Below are positions 42,467 to 51,487 of a stretch of DNA of 64,000 nucleotides, one piece after another. The position numbers were made by a program, and so were the translations under genes. The notes below the pieces were generated by a model. The model was not told the origin of the DNA and did no database searches. It worked only from the letters and a program-made list of their open reading frames with translations. Numbering within the stretch: position 1 is the stretch's first letter; each line of letters opens with the position of its first letter. The stretch is taken from contig CAJTWH010000012.1 in assembly GCA_910579995.1 (NCBI GenBank), positions 24,922-88,921 of the forward strand. Direction: 5' to 3'. Source of the DNA: an uncultured Muribaculaceae bacterium. Lineage in GTDB: Bacteria; Bacteroidota; Bacteroidia; Bacteroidales; Muribaculaceae.

Positions 42467-43414
42467 ATGGACACTATGACATGGAAGCCTGATATTCTCG
42501 GCAAAGAATTTGAATATACCCTTGTGAATCAAGGGCGCGACTATAGCGGCGATGTTCGCTGTGCTGTCGTGCGCCGGCTCGCGCCCGAGGCCAAGCGGGC
42601 CGTGGTCTATGTGCACGGCTTCAGCGATTATTTTTTTCAGAAAGATATGGCTGAAGAGTTCGTCGGCCATGGATATTCCTTCTATGCCGTTGACCTCCGC
42701 AAATATGGCCGGGCATTGCTGTCGGGGCAGAGAATGTTCGAGGTACGCGACATGCGCGAATATTTCCCCGACATTCAGGCTGCCATCGATATCGCCAAAG
42801 CCGACGGCTACGGCGAGCTCATCCTCATCGGCCACTCCACGGGCGGTCTGAGCACCTCATATTATATGGAAACCGAGCCCGATCCGGCAGTCAAGGCCTT
42901 GATTCTCAATAGCCCCTTTTTAGCATGGAATCTGCCCGCGCTAATGCGCAAGGCAATCGTGCCGGCGGTGTCGTTTATAGGGAGATTCTTGCCGAATATA
43001 CCTGTAAAAAGCGGCGGCACGATAGATTATACCCGCTCACTGTCGCGACGATTGGGAGGTGAATGGGACTTCGACAGCCGCTGGAAACCCGATATAATGC
43101 CTGATGTAGACGCCGGCTGGATACATGCCATCGACAGCGCCCAGCGGGCTCTTGCCAAAGGCAAAGTTCGCGTGCCCTTATTGCTGCTCCACTCCGACCG
43201 CAGCGCCCGCCCCGGCGACAGCGCCGACAAATTCGCCGTCTCCGACGGTGTGCTAGACGTAAACCTCATCGCCCAAGCCGGCAGACGCCTCGGCGACAAT
43301 GTGACAGAGATAACCATCCCCGAAGGCCTCCACGACCTCGTACTCTCGCGCCCCGCAGTCCGCGCCCAAGTCTACCACGCCATCTTCAACTGGCTCAAAG
43401 AGACCCGCGTCTGA
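42467..43414 (+). CDS. Alpha/beta hydrolase (serine aminopeptidase S33 / lysophospholipase type)
   Basis: 315 aa, no signal peptide, so probably cytoplasmic. Oxyanion-side VVYVHGFSDYFFQ, nucleophile elbow LIGHSTGGLS (Ser124), acid in LLLLHSDRSARPGD and His in PEGLHDLVLS. The family (Hydrolase_4) includes monoacylglycerol lipases; substrate unknown. The last codons (CGCGTCTGA) coincide with the first palindrome of the 88-bp repeat array, so the array has invaded or shaped the 3' end of this gene. Confidence 0.88.
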   Translation: MDTMTWKPDILGKEFEYTLVNQGRDYSGDVRCAVVRRLAPEAKRAVVYVHGFSDYFFQKDMAEEFVGHGYSFYAVDLRKYGRALLSGQRMFEVRDMREYFPDIQAAIDIAKADGYGELILIGHSTGGLSTSYYMETEPDPAVKALILNSPFLAWNLPALMRKAIVPAVSFIGRFLPNIPVKSGGTIDYTRSLSRRLGGEWDFDSRWKPDIMPDVDAGWIHAIDSAQRALAKGKVRVPLLLLHSDRSARPGDSADKFAVSDGVLDVNLIAQAGRRLGDNVTEITIPEGLHDLVLSRPAVRAQVYHAIFNWLKETRV

Positions 43415-43911
43415 AGGACGCAGAATATCCCGTAATCGGACACACCGGAGCTCCGCAGAGGTGTGCCCGGCAGAGCCAAGCCAAAAGGGATGTGGCGTCC
43501 GCAGGACGCAGAATAACCCATAACCGGGTACACCGTAGCTCCGCGGAGGTGTGCCCGGCAGGAGCAAGCCAAAAGAGCTGTGGCGTCCGCAGGACGCAGA
43601 TTAACCCGTAACCGGGTACACCGTAGCTCCGCGGAGGTGTGCCCGGCAGCGGCAAGCCAAAAGGGCTGTGGCGTCCGTAGGACGCAGAATAACCCGTAAC
43701 CGGGTACACCGTAGCTATGCGGAGGTGTGCCCGGGGTGTAAGTGGCTGAGGATGTGGCGTCCGGAAAGGACGCCGGTTAACCCGGACAAACCTTGCGTCG
43801 ATGTAATCGGCGTCCATGCGGACGCCGGGTGTTTGCTCATCCCTATCCCGGGCACACCTTCGCAGGCTACGGTGTACCCGGTTACTGAATTAATCAATGT
43901 CCTGCGGACAT
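43407..43911. repeat. Left array of 88-bp palindromic (REP-like) repeats
   Basis: Unit starts (palindrome GCGTCCGCAGGACGC or variant) at 43407, 43495, 43583, 43671 and 43757: periods 88, 88, 88, 86. Each unit contains a second palindrome ACCCGTAACCGGGT and the complementary pair GGGTACACC ... GGTGTGCCC. The last segment holds an inverted copy of this pair and ends TTAATCAATGTCCTGCGGACAT. Matched by 44427-44932 at an offset of 1020-1021 bp, with tnpA between. No protein-coding content. Confidence 0.88.
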
Positions 43912-43920
43912 GAACTCTAC

Positions 43921-44361
43921 CTACCAATCAATGTCGTCTGTCGCAATCCCGGCTTCTTCAAGTAACGCAATCAGTTCACTGCGGAAAGAAACCCTCGCAT
44001 GATGTTGTTTCTGATTCATGATATATAGCTTCCTCGTTTCTCTTAGGGAAGCGTCAACAGTAAAACCGCCATAACCTTCAGCCCATCTGTCCCAAAGAGG
44101 AAAATGACTGTTTACTCTCATGAATTTGCTTGATTCGGCTTTTAAAAGCTTTACATATTCGGCTACAGATATCTTTGCCGGGATATCACATAAGATATGT
44201 ATATGGTCAGGCATACCGCCAATACGCCGAATCAATACTCCCCTTTCTGTTGAAAAAGAATAGATATATTTATATAACTCCCGTTCGTGTTCCGGCACTA
44301 TCACATTTTGGCGCCTATACGTGCCGAAGACAAGATGATAAGTAAATGACGTGTAGCTCAT
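43921..44361 (-). CDS. tnpA: IS200/IS605-type Y1 transposase (TnpA/RAYT-like)
   Basis: 146 aa, the full length of IS200 TnpA. HUH motif GMPDHIHIL (His53, His55) and catalytic tyrosine in KLYIMNQKQHH (Tyr113); SFRSELIALLEEAGI is the usual C-terminal helix. It would cut and rejoin single-stranded DNA at hairpin ends. It sits 9 bp from one palindromic array and about 65 bp from the other, the REP-RAYT-REP arrangement. Own promoter at 44366-44397. No tnpB or long inverted ends, so either an autonomous IS200 or a domesticated RAYT. Confidence 0.9.
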   Translation of the reverse strand: MSYTSFTYHLVFGTYRRQNVIVPEHERELYKYIYSFSTERGVLIRRIGGMPDHIHILCDIPAKISVAEYVKLLKAESSKFMRVNSHFPLWDRWAEGYGGFTVDASLRETRKLYIMNQKQHHARVSFRSELIALLEEAGIATDDIDW

Positions 44362-44365
44362 AAGG

Positions 44366-44397
44366 CAAAGTTATAATAAATAGTGATAATTGCCAAA
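44366..44397 (-). promoter_or_regulatory. Promoter of tnpA
   Basis: On the minus strand -33 TTTG (44397-44394), 20-bp spacer, -7 TAACTTTG (44373-44366). The box ends 4 bases before the ATG (44361), so the mRNA should be leaderless. Confidence 0.7.
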
Positions 44398-44426
44398 AGA
44401 TTAGAGAGTTTTTTACTGCGGTACGA

Positions 44427-44932
44427 GCGTCTGTAAGACGCAGAATAACCCGTAACCGGGTACACCGTAGCTCTGCGGAGGCGTGCCCGGCAGCGGCAAG
44501 CCAAAAGGGATGTGGCGTCCGCAGGACGCAGATTAACCCGTAACCGGGTACACCGGAGCTCCGCGGAGGTGTGCCCGGCAGGGCCAAGTCAAAAGGGCTG
44601 TGGCGTCCGCAGGACGCGGATTAACCCGTAACCGGGTACACCGTAGCTCCGCGGAGGTGTGCCCGGCATGACCAACCCTAAGGGGGAGTGGCGTCCGTAG
44701 GACGCAGAATAACCCGTAACCGGGTACACCGTAGCTATGCGGAGGTGTGCCCGGGGTGTAAGTGGCTGAGGATGTGGCGTCCGGAAAGGACGCCGGTTAA
44801 CCCGGACAAACCTTGCGTCGATGTAATCAGCGTCCATGCGGACGCCGGGCGTCTGCTCATTCCCCATCCCGGGCACACCTCCGCAGGCTACGGTGTACCC
44901 GGTTACTGAATTAATCAATGTCCTGCGGACAT
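44427..44932. repeat. Right array of 88-bp palindromic (REP-like) repeats
   Basis: Unit starts at 44427, 44515, 44603, 44691 and 44777 (periods 88, 88, 88, 86), the same series as the left array, in direct orientation. The final about 240 bp (44691-44932) are almost identical to 43671-43911. Minor differences (e.g. GACCAACCCTAAGGGGGAG in unit 3) show some divergence since duplication. Confidence 0.88.
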
Positions 44933-44982
44933 CTTCCCAAGCGGCGAATTCGGGGGTTTTATCAAACTTATATCTCGTGAAA

Positions 44983-45015
44983 TTTGCCTTATTTGACAAA
45001 TTTTTGCTAACTTTG
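44983..45015 (+). promoter_or_regulatory. Promoter of the YidE-type transporter
   Basis: TTTG (44983-44986), 21-bp spacer, -7 TAACTTTG (45008-45015). Start near 45021, leader about 57 nt. It lies about 50 bp after the right repeat array. Confidence 0.65.
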
Positions 45016-45077
45016 CACAAAATTTGAGGCGGGTTATGAAAGACGCCGCCCGTAAGGTGTAATTTTTAGGTATTTTC

Positions 45078-46739
45078 ATGGATTTCTTTAGCGATTTACT
45101 CATGCCCGGCAATGTGGGTATTGCATCTACCTTGATGCTTTATTCCTTTGTCATCGCTGCGGGTATCTACATCGGCAAGCTGCGCATTTTCGGCGTCTCG
45201 CTCGGTGTGACATTCGTGCTCTTCGTCGGAATCCTGATGGGACATTTCGGATATATCGTTGACAGCGACGTCCTTAAGTTCGTCAGAGAGTTCGGCCTGA
45301 TTTTATTCATTTTCTCAATAGGTTTGCAGGTTGGTCCCGGCTTCTTCTCTTCGTTCAAGAAGGGTGGCATGCGGCTCAACTTCCTCGCAGTGCTTGTGAT
45401 AGCGCTCAACGTGGCAATAGTCCTTGCAATCTATTTCTTCGGCAATATCCACGACATCTCGGCTCTTGTGGGCGTGATGAGCGGCGCCGTGACAAACACT
45501 CCCGGTCTTGCGGCAGCCCAGCAGGCTGTAAGCCAGATGGCAGGCGGCCCCGAGCAGGCCAACATCATGGCCTCGGGCTATGCTGCGGCATATCCTCTTG
45601 GCGTTGTGGGCATTATCCTGTCGATGTTCATTGTCAAATGGATATTCCGAGTTAAAATCGACGACGAAATCAAGCAAATCGAGACAGAGCAGGAAGATTC
45701 TCACCTGAAGCCTTTCATGATGACTGTGATGGTGGAAAACAAGCTCGTCGACGGCAAGACCATGCGTGAGCTCCACGATATCGTCAACACCAACTTCGTC
45801 GTATCGCGTCTCATGCCCGCCGACGGTACTATCGTGATACCGAAATCGACCACAACGATACACACAGGCGACAAACTCAAGGTGGTATGCTCGGCACAGG
45901 ATGCCGACCGCTTCCGCGCTGTCATCGGCCCCGAAGTGGATATGGACTGGGAATCGGCTCCGACTCCCGTATATTCGCGCCGCATTGTAATCACCAAGAG
46001 CGAATACAACGGCGTGGCTCTCGGCTCGCTCCGCCTCCACAACGGCTATCAGGTAAACTGCACACGTGTAAACCGTGCGGGCGTCGACCTTCTCGCAGCA
46101 CCCAACCTCCGCCTCCAGATGGGCGACCGTATTACCGTAGTAGGCAACCTTGAGGATATCGACCGACTGGCCGACCGCCTCGGCAACTCTATGAAGCGCC
46201 TCAACCAGCCTAACCTCATCACCATCTTCGTGGGTATCATGCTCGGTATCATACTTGGCTCTGTAAATATCGGCTTCGGCATGAAGCTCGGCCTCGCAGG
46301 CGGTCCTCTCGTAGTGGCCATCCTCCTGAGCCGCTTCGGCTACAAGGCCAAGCTCGTCACCTATACCTCGACTTCGGCCTCGATGATGATGCGCGAGCTC
46401 GGTATCTGCCTCTTCCTTGCCTCGGTGGGTATCGCTGCCGGCAAAGACTTCGCTGCCTCGGTATTCAACGAAACCGGTATGTGGTGGGTGATCTGGGGCT
46501 TCGTAATCACACTCGTACCTCTGATTATCGTAGGCTGCATAGCCCGCGGCCACGACCGAATCAATCTCCTCACAATCATGGGCTTGGTATCGGGCTCAAA
46601 CACCGACCCACCTGCCCTCGCCTACGCCAACAACTCCACCGGCAACGACCAGCCTGCGGTGGCATACTCTACAGTATATCCGCTCACGATGTTCCTCCGC
46701 GTGGTGGCAGCTCAGGTGCTTATCCTCTGCCTTGCATAA
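45078..46739 (+). CDS. YidE/AspT family putative transporter with RCK_C domains
   Basis: 553 aa. Same architecture as 9075-10775: membrane half (residues 15-200), two RCK_C-type domains (about 210-370; e.g. TIVIPKSTTTIHTGDKL and NLRLQMGDRITVVG), second membrane half (about 380-553) with SGSNTDPPALAYANNST. Family members are aspartate/alanine-type exchangers or uncharacterised (YidE, YbjL). It stands alone, not near a decarboxylase, so substrate is unknown. A good terminator follows. Confidence 0.85.
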   Translation: MDFFSDLLMPGNVGIASTLMLYSFVIAAGIYIGKLRIFGVSLGVTFVLFVGILMGHFGYIVDSDVLKFVREFGLILFIFSIGLQVGPGFFSSFKKGGMRLNFLAVLVIALNVAIVLAIYFFGNIHDISALVGVMSGAVTNTPGLAAAQQAVSQMAGGPEQANIMASGYAAAYPLGVVGIILSMFIVKWIFRVKIDDEIKQIETEQEDSHLKPFMMTVMVENKLVDGKTMRELHDIVNTNFVVSRLMPADGTIVIPKSTTTIHTGDKLKVVCSAQDADRFRAVIGPEVDMDWESAPTPVYSRRIVITKSEYNGVALGSLRLHNGYQVNCTRVNRAGVDLLAAPNLRLQMGDRITVVGNLEDIDRLADRLGNSMKRLNQPNLITIFVGIMLGIILGSVNIGFGMKLGLAGGPLVVAILLSRFGYKAKLVTYTSTSASMMMRELGICLFLASVGIAAGKDFAASVFNETGMWWVIWGFVITLVPLIIVGCIARGHDRINLLTIMGLVSGSNTDPPALAYANNSTGNDQPAVAYSTVYPLTMFLRVVAAQVLILCLA

Positions 46740-46761
46740 AGGAATATTGATATTATATGGC

Positions 46762-46796
46762 AACTCCCGACCTCTGCTGAGATCGGGAGTTTTTTT
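46762..46796 (+). terminator. Intrinsic terminator after the YidE-type transporter
   Basis: AACTCCCGA / TCGGGAGTT stem (46762-46791) with TTTTTT directly after. Strong on the plus strand only. Confidence 0.85.
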
Positions 46797-46842
46797 ATGC
46801 AGTCGAAACCGGGAACACGCGGGCTGCGCCCGCGCCATTGCG

Positions 46843-48294
46843 TCAGCGGCTTTCCAAGAGTGCTTCGGGCGGCGCTATGAGATAGAGGGTGCGGCGGGCG
46901 CGCGTGACGGCAGTGTAGAGCCAGCGATAGAGGCCGAGATTGAGGGCGTCTTCGGGAATATAGCTCAGGTCTACATAGACGTCGCTCCACTGTCCGCCCT
47001 GAGCCTTGTGGCAGGTCACGGCGTAGGCATATTTGACGTGGAGGGCGGTCCAATAGGGGTCGGAGCGCAGAGCTCTCAGGCGCGCCTCTACCGGGCGGTC
47101 GGCATACGGGCCATTGTCAGCCATCAGGGCATAGTAGAGGGCATTCCAAGCCTCCTGCGAGATACCGGCCTCAGAAGAGGCAAGACTGTCGAGGAGTATC
47201 TTGATGTCAAACTCCACCGGCTCGCCCCCTGCGACGGGCAACGCGAGGCGCACATCGGCAAAGCGCAGCCCATAGCGCGCTTCAGTGCCATACACGGCCA
47301 CCACGGTGAGAATATCGCCGTTGGCAATGAAATCTATGCCGCCTACTTTCTTGGTGAAATAGTGGTTGCGCGAGACGATGAGCATGTCGTCGTTCATTAT
47401 CTCATCCTCACGATAGAGCACCTCGCCGCGTATGGCGGCGTTATAGTCGGCAGCCCGGCGATTGCTGAGGGTGATGAGGATAGTGTCGGCGATATCGTCG
47501 GAATACGATGTAGAGAGCATTTCGCAGAGGTCTTCATGCTCTACAATCACCACATCGTCGGCCGGACGCAGCTTCGGTATAGGCATAGCCCCTACAGTGC
47601 CGTCGGCCTGCCGCTTTGTGATGGCGGCCATAGTCTTGCGCAATCGTGTGGCATTGAAAAGAATACCCGAGTCGGCGGCCTGACGGGCTGTCTCGGTGAG
47701 GGTGGCATGGGTCACTTTGAGGCCGAGACTCCGCAGCACGTCGGGATTCATCGCCGGGCTGCGGTCGGAGCCCACAGGGGGGAGCTGCGCGGTATCGCCG
47801 ATAAGGATGAGGCGACACCCCTCGCCGGAATATACAAAAGTGATGAGGTCGTCGAGCAGACTGTCTGACTTGGCGTCGCCCGAGCCTATCATCGAAGCCT
47901 CGTCGACGATGAATATGGCGTCGCGGAGCTTGTTTTCGGCCGGGAAATGGTTGCCCCAGCCTTGGGTGACACCGTTAGGGTCGTGGCGATATATCTTGCG
48001 GTGTATCGTATAGGCCGGAAATCCGCCGGCGTTGGCGCTGAACACCTTGGCCGCACGCCCGGTAGGTGCGAGCAGCATTACCTGCCGCTTGTGGGCCGTG
48101 AGCGTCTTGACGAGGGCGCCGGTGAGCGATGTCTTGCCCGTGCCGGCATAGCCGTTGAGCACAAACACCGCCTCAGGCCTTGCCCCTATAGCGCAGAAAC
48201 GCGACAGGGCGGCCACTACGGCTACCTGCTGGTCGTTGGCCCTGTAGGGCAGAGCCATGAGCACTTCCGCGGCAAATTCCTTGTCGTCCATCAC
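46843..48294 (-). CDS. RecD-like ATP-dependent DNA helicase (UvrD/RecD superfamily 1)
   Basis: 483 aa. Walker A GYAGTGKTSLTGAL (near residue 50), Walker B IFIVDEASMIG, motif III LILIGDTAQLPPVG, and the C-terminal UvrD_C_2-type motif VTCHKAQGGQWSDVYVDL followed by YTAVTRARR. It lacks the long N-terminal region of RecD2 (about 700-800 aa), as usual for the short Bacteroidales form. Predicted 5'-3' helicase in DNA repair. Start overlaps the cca stop by 4 bp. Confidence 0.85.
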   Translation of the reverse strand: MMDDKEFAAEVLMALPYRANDQQVAVVAALSRFCAIGARPEAVFVLNGYAGTGKTSLTGALVKTLTAHKRQVMLLAPTGRAAKVFSANAGGFPAYTIHRKIYRHDPNGVTQGWGNHFPAENKLRDAIFIVDEASMIGSGDAKSDSLLDDLITFVYSGEGCRLILIGDTAQLPPVGSDRSPAMNPDVLRSLGLKVTHATLTETARQAADSGILFNATRLRKTMAAITKRQADGTVGAMPIPKLRPADDVVIVEHEDLCEMLSTSYSDDIADTILITLSNRRAADYNAAIRGEVLYREDEIMNDDMLIVSRNHYFTKKVGGIDFIANGDILTVVAVYGTEARYGLRFADVRLALPVAGGEPVEFDIKILLDSLASSEAGISQEAWNALYYALMADNGPYADRPVEARLRALRSDPYWTALHVKYAYAVTCHKAQGGQWSDVYVDLSYIPEDALNLGLYRWLYTAVTRARRTLYLIAPPEALLESR

Positions 48295-49724
48295 TTTTGC
48301 TCGAGAGGGTTGTAGAGCGGCTTGAGCCCGAGGTCTTCGGCAAGCTTTATAAGATATGCGAAGGCGGCCTCGCGGTTATCCTCTATCACGCAGTCCTTTA
48401 TCGCCTGCTTCAGATTCTTGGCGAAATAGCCTACCTGCGGACACTGGGGAAGCCCGAAGAGCGCCATAATCTCGGTGCCGTCGACAGGATTCTTGCGGTT
48501 GCGCTCGCGGTCTTTGGCGTCGGTGTCGCGGAATTTCTGCTCCACGAGGTCGAAGTTGGCGAGATAGCGTGCCTTGCGGGCCTCGTCTTTGCTTGTTATG
48601 TCGGCACGGGCGAGTATCATAAGGTCGGCGAGGTCTTCCTCGGCATAGTTTGCGAGGCGCCGCACGGCGCTGTCGGTGACCTCATCCTCTACAAGCGCAA
48701 TGGGGCGCATGTGGAGCTCCACCAGCTTGGCCACATAATTCATCTCGGCGCCGAGAGGGAACTTCATCCTGCGGAAAATGGTCTTCACCATCTTCGCGCC
48801 GATGAAGTTATGGTTGTGGAAAGTCCATCCGCGCTCGGGGTCGAAGTGCTTTGTGGCCGGTTTGCCGATATCATGCAGGAGCGCCGCCCAGCGCAGGTAT
48901 ACATTGTCAGAAGCGGCAGCAACGCCGTCAAGCACAGCCATCGTATGATAGAAATTATCTTTATGCGCCCGGCCTTTGACTACCTCAACCCCCTTCATCC
49001 TTGCCAATTCGGGCATTATGATGGCGAGCAATCCGCTGCGGAGCAGGTAATCCCACCCTATCGAGGGCTTCGGAGCCGCCATAATCTTGAACAGCTCATC
49101 CTTGATACGCTCGGCGGTGATAATCTCGATTCGCGGAGCATTGCGGCGCAGGGCTGCGAAAGTCACCGGGTCGATGTCGAAATCGAGCTGGGTGGCGAAA
49201 CGGATACAGCGCAACATGCGCAGCGGGTCGTCGGAGAAAGTGATGTCCGGGTCGAGAGGCGTGCGGATAATACGGCGCTCGATGTCGCCGAGGCCGTCGT
49301 AGCGGTCGATTACCTCGCCGAAGTTATCTTTATTGACAGAAATCGCCATGGCATTGATGGTGAAATCGCGCCGCGCGAGATCATCGTCAAGTGTGCCGTC
49401 TTCAACGATGGGATTACGCGAATTACGGTTATACGACTCCCTGCGTGCACCTACAAACTCGAGTTCTATCTTGCCCCGGTGCACCTGCGCCGTACCGTAG
49501 TTGCGGTATACGGCCAAAGAGGTCTCCGGGCCGAGCGCCTCGGCCACCGACCGGGCAAGGTCGATACCCGACCCCACCGTAACGAAGTCGATATCCTTGG
49601 AGTGACGGCCTATAATGAGGTCGCGTACATAACCGCCCACGACATAGCACTCACGCCCCATGGCGTCGGCCACATCCCCTACTGTATGGAATATCTTTGA
49701 TTTGAGTTGTTCTTTAAGATTCAT
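48291..49724 (-). CDS. cca: CCA tRNA nucleotidyltransferase / poly(A) polymerase family with HD domain
   Basis: 477 aa. Nucleotidyltransferase head (residues about 15-150): GGYVRDLIIGRHSKDIDFV with the catalytic D-x-D, RRDFTINAMAI and the RNA-binding neck (DPLRMLRCIRFATQLDF). An HD domain follows (about 260-350; LLHDIGKPATK). It adds or repairs CCA ends of tRNAs; a poly(A) polymerase role is the alternative in this family. Gene order pepP-cca-recD-like, with 15 bp before and a 4-bp overlap after. Confidence 0.88.
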   Translation of the reverse strand: MNLKEQLKSKIFHTVGDVADAMGRECYVVGGYVRDLIIGRHSKDIDFVTVGSGIDLARSVAEALGPETSLAVYRNYGTAQVHRGKIELEFVGARRESYNRNSRNPIVEDGTLDDDLARRDFTINAMAISVNKDNFGEVIDRYDGLGDIERRIIRTPLDPDITFSDDPLRMLRCIRFATQLDFDIDPVTFAALRRNAPRIEIITAERIKDELFKIMAAPKPSIGWDYLLRSGLLAIIMPELARMKGVEVVKGRAHKDNFYHTMAVLDGVAAASDNVYLRWAALLHDIGKPATKHFDPERGWTFHNHNFIGAKMVKTIFRRMKFPLGAEMNYVAKLVELHMRPIALVEDEVTDSAVRRLANYAEEDLADLMILARADITSKDEARKARYLANFDLVEQKFRDTDAKDRERNRKNPVDGTEIMALFGLPQCPQVGYFAKNLKQAIKDCVIEDNREAAFAYLIKLAEDLGLKPLYNPLEQK

Positions 49725-49739
49725 TTCGAGATTGACATA

Positions 49740-50954
49740 TCAATCCATCACCACCGGCTTCTCCGGAGCTGTGGTGATCTTCCGGCCACCGGTCGGGGTG
49801 ACGATATATGTATTTTCGATACCGACAGCGCCTATGCCGGGCAATACAAACTTGGGCTCGAGAGCGATCACATTGCCCGCCTCGAGGATGTCGCGCGAGC
49901 GTGGGGCAATCACGGGCAACTCGTTGATCTCTATGCCCACACCATGCCCTACGAAACCGGCCTGGCTGCGGTGCCCCATGAAATATGCACCCATACCGGC
50001 CTCCTGAGCCATTTCATGCGCCTTTACATAGAGGTCGGCAGCCTTGGCGCCGGGCAACATCATGGCGGCAAGAGCCTCGCAAATATCAGCCGAGAGAGCA
50101 CATGCGCGCTCTGCCTCAGATGAGATATTGTCGATATAGAACATGCGGGTCATGTCGGTCATATAACCGGTATAGTTGCCGTTTACGTCCACCATCACAG
50201 GCTGTCCGGGCTTTATCACAGTGCCGTCGGCTCCTACGGGCAGCGAGGGGCTCATGCCGCGGCCGCCCATGGCGAAGTCGTAGGGCGACGGTTCGTCGCC
50301 GTTGTGCCCCGTGAGCACGTTGCCCATGAAAATCTCCATCTCATCGCCGGCGATACGGAACTGACCCAGACAGCCCTCCTGACGCGAGAGCGTCTCTATA
50401 GCTATCTGAAGGTCGATATCCGACATTCCCTCCTGATAAAGATGAGGAATTCGCTCGTAGACGTATGACTGCTTCTGCCCCGAGCGGACGAGCATATCCT
50501 GCTCCATCTCGGTTTTCACAGCCCTTACGCCGCGCAGCAGGGGCGATATGTTCTCGCGCGGAGCCTCCATGCCGAAAGCCTTGGCCAGACGCGAAGCCTC
50601 GCTGTAGCAGAGGCTGTCGAGCTCAAGAGCCACATTCGCCGGCACCTCGTGGCCGCCCTTGGCGAGCAAGGCGGGAATCTCCTCGGGTTTGCGGATATGA
50701 AAGAGCACATCGGGGATATCGCTGCGCAGGGTCGACGGCTGGCGCACAAAATAGAGCGGCTGCTCACTCTGCGCAGACAGATAAAGGAAACCGCGGAACA
50801 CACGGCCTGTCAAGTAATAAAGATTTGCATTGTTGCGCACTATCGCAGCCTCAATGCCTTTTTGGCGCATGGCGCCGATTAGCCGGCTCACACGCAGCCC
50901 CTGCTCGTGCAATCCGAGCAGATTTATCTGAAGATAATCAAGTGGTTCTTTCAT
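49740..50954 (-). CDS. Xaa-Pro aminopeptidase (M24 family)
   Basis: 404 aa from ATG 50954 (MKEPLDYLQINLLGL). N-terminal creatinase-like domain (residues 1-135) and pita-bread metallopeptidase domain. The five metal ligands are visible: DVNGNYTGYMTDMTR (two Asp), VGHGVGIEINE (His), ALEPKF (Glu) and GIENTYIV (Glu). It removes N-terminal residues before proline or acts on dipeptides. 44 bp downstream of gldH in a leftward run. Confidence 0.88.
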   Translation of the reverse strand: MKEPLDYLQINLLGLHEQGLRVSRLIGAMRQKGIEAAIVRNNANLYYLTGRVFRGFLYLSAQSEQPLYFVRQPSTLRSDIPDVLFHIRKPEEIPALLAKGGHEVPANVALELDSLCYSEASRLAKAFGMEAPRENISPLLRGVRAVKTEMEQDMLVRSGQKQSYVYERIPHLYQEGMSDIDLQIAIETLSRQEGCLGQFRIAGDEMEIFMGNVLTGHNGDEPSPYDFAMGGRGMSPSLPVGADGTVIKPGQPVMVDVNGNYTGYMTDMTRMFYIDNISSEAERACALSADICEALAAMMLPGAKAADLYVKAHEMAQEAGMGAYFMGHRSQAGFVGHGVGIEINELPVIAPRSRDILEAGNVIALEPKFVLPGIGAVGIENTYIVTPTGGRKITTAPEKPVVMD

Positions 50955-50998
50955 AATGATATTGTTTACCGTAGAACGCCTGCGCAGGCTATAAAGTT

Positions 50999-51487
50999 TC
51001 AACGTGGCAGGAAGGTGACGCCTACTTGCTCTATACCCTCGATCGTGTCGAGACGCATGATGTGCCTGAGGCGGATTTCCTGCCCCTGCCTCAGCGCCAC
51101 TCCGCGCGCTATGGTATCGACCACCTGCAGCGACGGCCCCATACCGGTGCCGCGGTAATGGCCGGCGACGTCGGCAAGGATGATGTTGAGGGTATCTGTC
51201 CGGGCTGTGGAGTCAGCCGTGTCATAGTTTATCTCAAGCCAGAGATTGCGGTATTCGTAGCCGTGGGTATGGCGCACGGTGAGAAGCATGTCGCCGCGCG
51301 GAGCCAAGCTGTCGCGCAAGGTATCTACCCTGAATGTCAAAGGCGAGGCATAGTCCCACCGCGTGCCGCGGAGAGTGGCGAAAGCCGAGAAATAGTTGTC
51401 GTCACCATTGCCTTGGTGTCCGTCGATACTGCAGGCGGCAGCAAGCACCATGAGCAGGCATGCACTAAGACTGAGAAGAGTTTTCAT
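50999..51487 (-). CDS. gldH: Gliding motility lipoprotein GldH
   Basis: 162 aa. Lipoprotein signal with Cys19 (MVLAAACSID). The body has the GldH pattern: YASPLTFRVDTLRD, RHTHGYEYRNLWLEI, DTLNIILAD and GTGMGPSLQVVD. GldH belongs to the gliding/type IX secretion group, though in non-gliding gut Bacteroidales only a conserved envelope role is assumed. Start at ATG 51487, 23 bp inside the ricT end. Confidence 0.85.
   Translation of the reverse strand: MKTLLSLSACLLMVLAAACSIDGHQGNGDDNYFSAFATLRGTRWDYASPLTFRVDTLRDSLAPRGDMLLTVRHTHGYEYRNLWLEINYDTADSTARTDTLNIILADVAGHYRGTGMGPSLQVVDTIARGVALRQGQEIRLRHIMRLDTIEGIEQVGVTFLPR

Noticed and set aside
43407..44932. CRISPR array
   Set aside because: Units of 88 bp follow each other without unique spacers of constant length, are internally palindromic and flank a transposase; there are no cas genes.
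48297..49700. A 467-codon open frame on the plus strand
   Set aside because: Antisense to cca; its translation has no recognisable motif or plausible composition, while cca is complete with all motifs.
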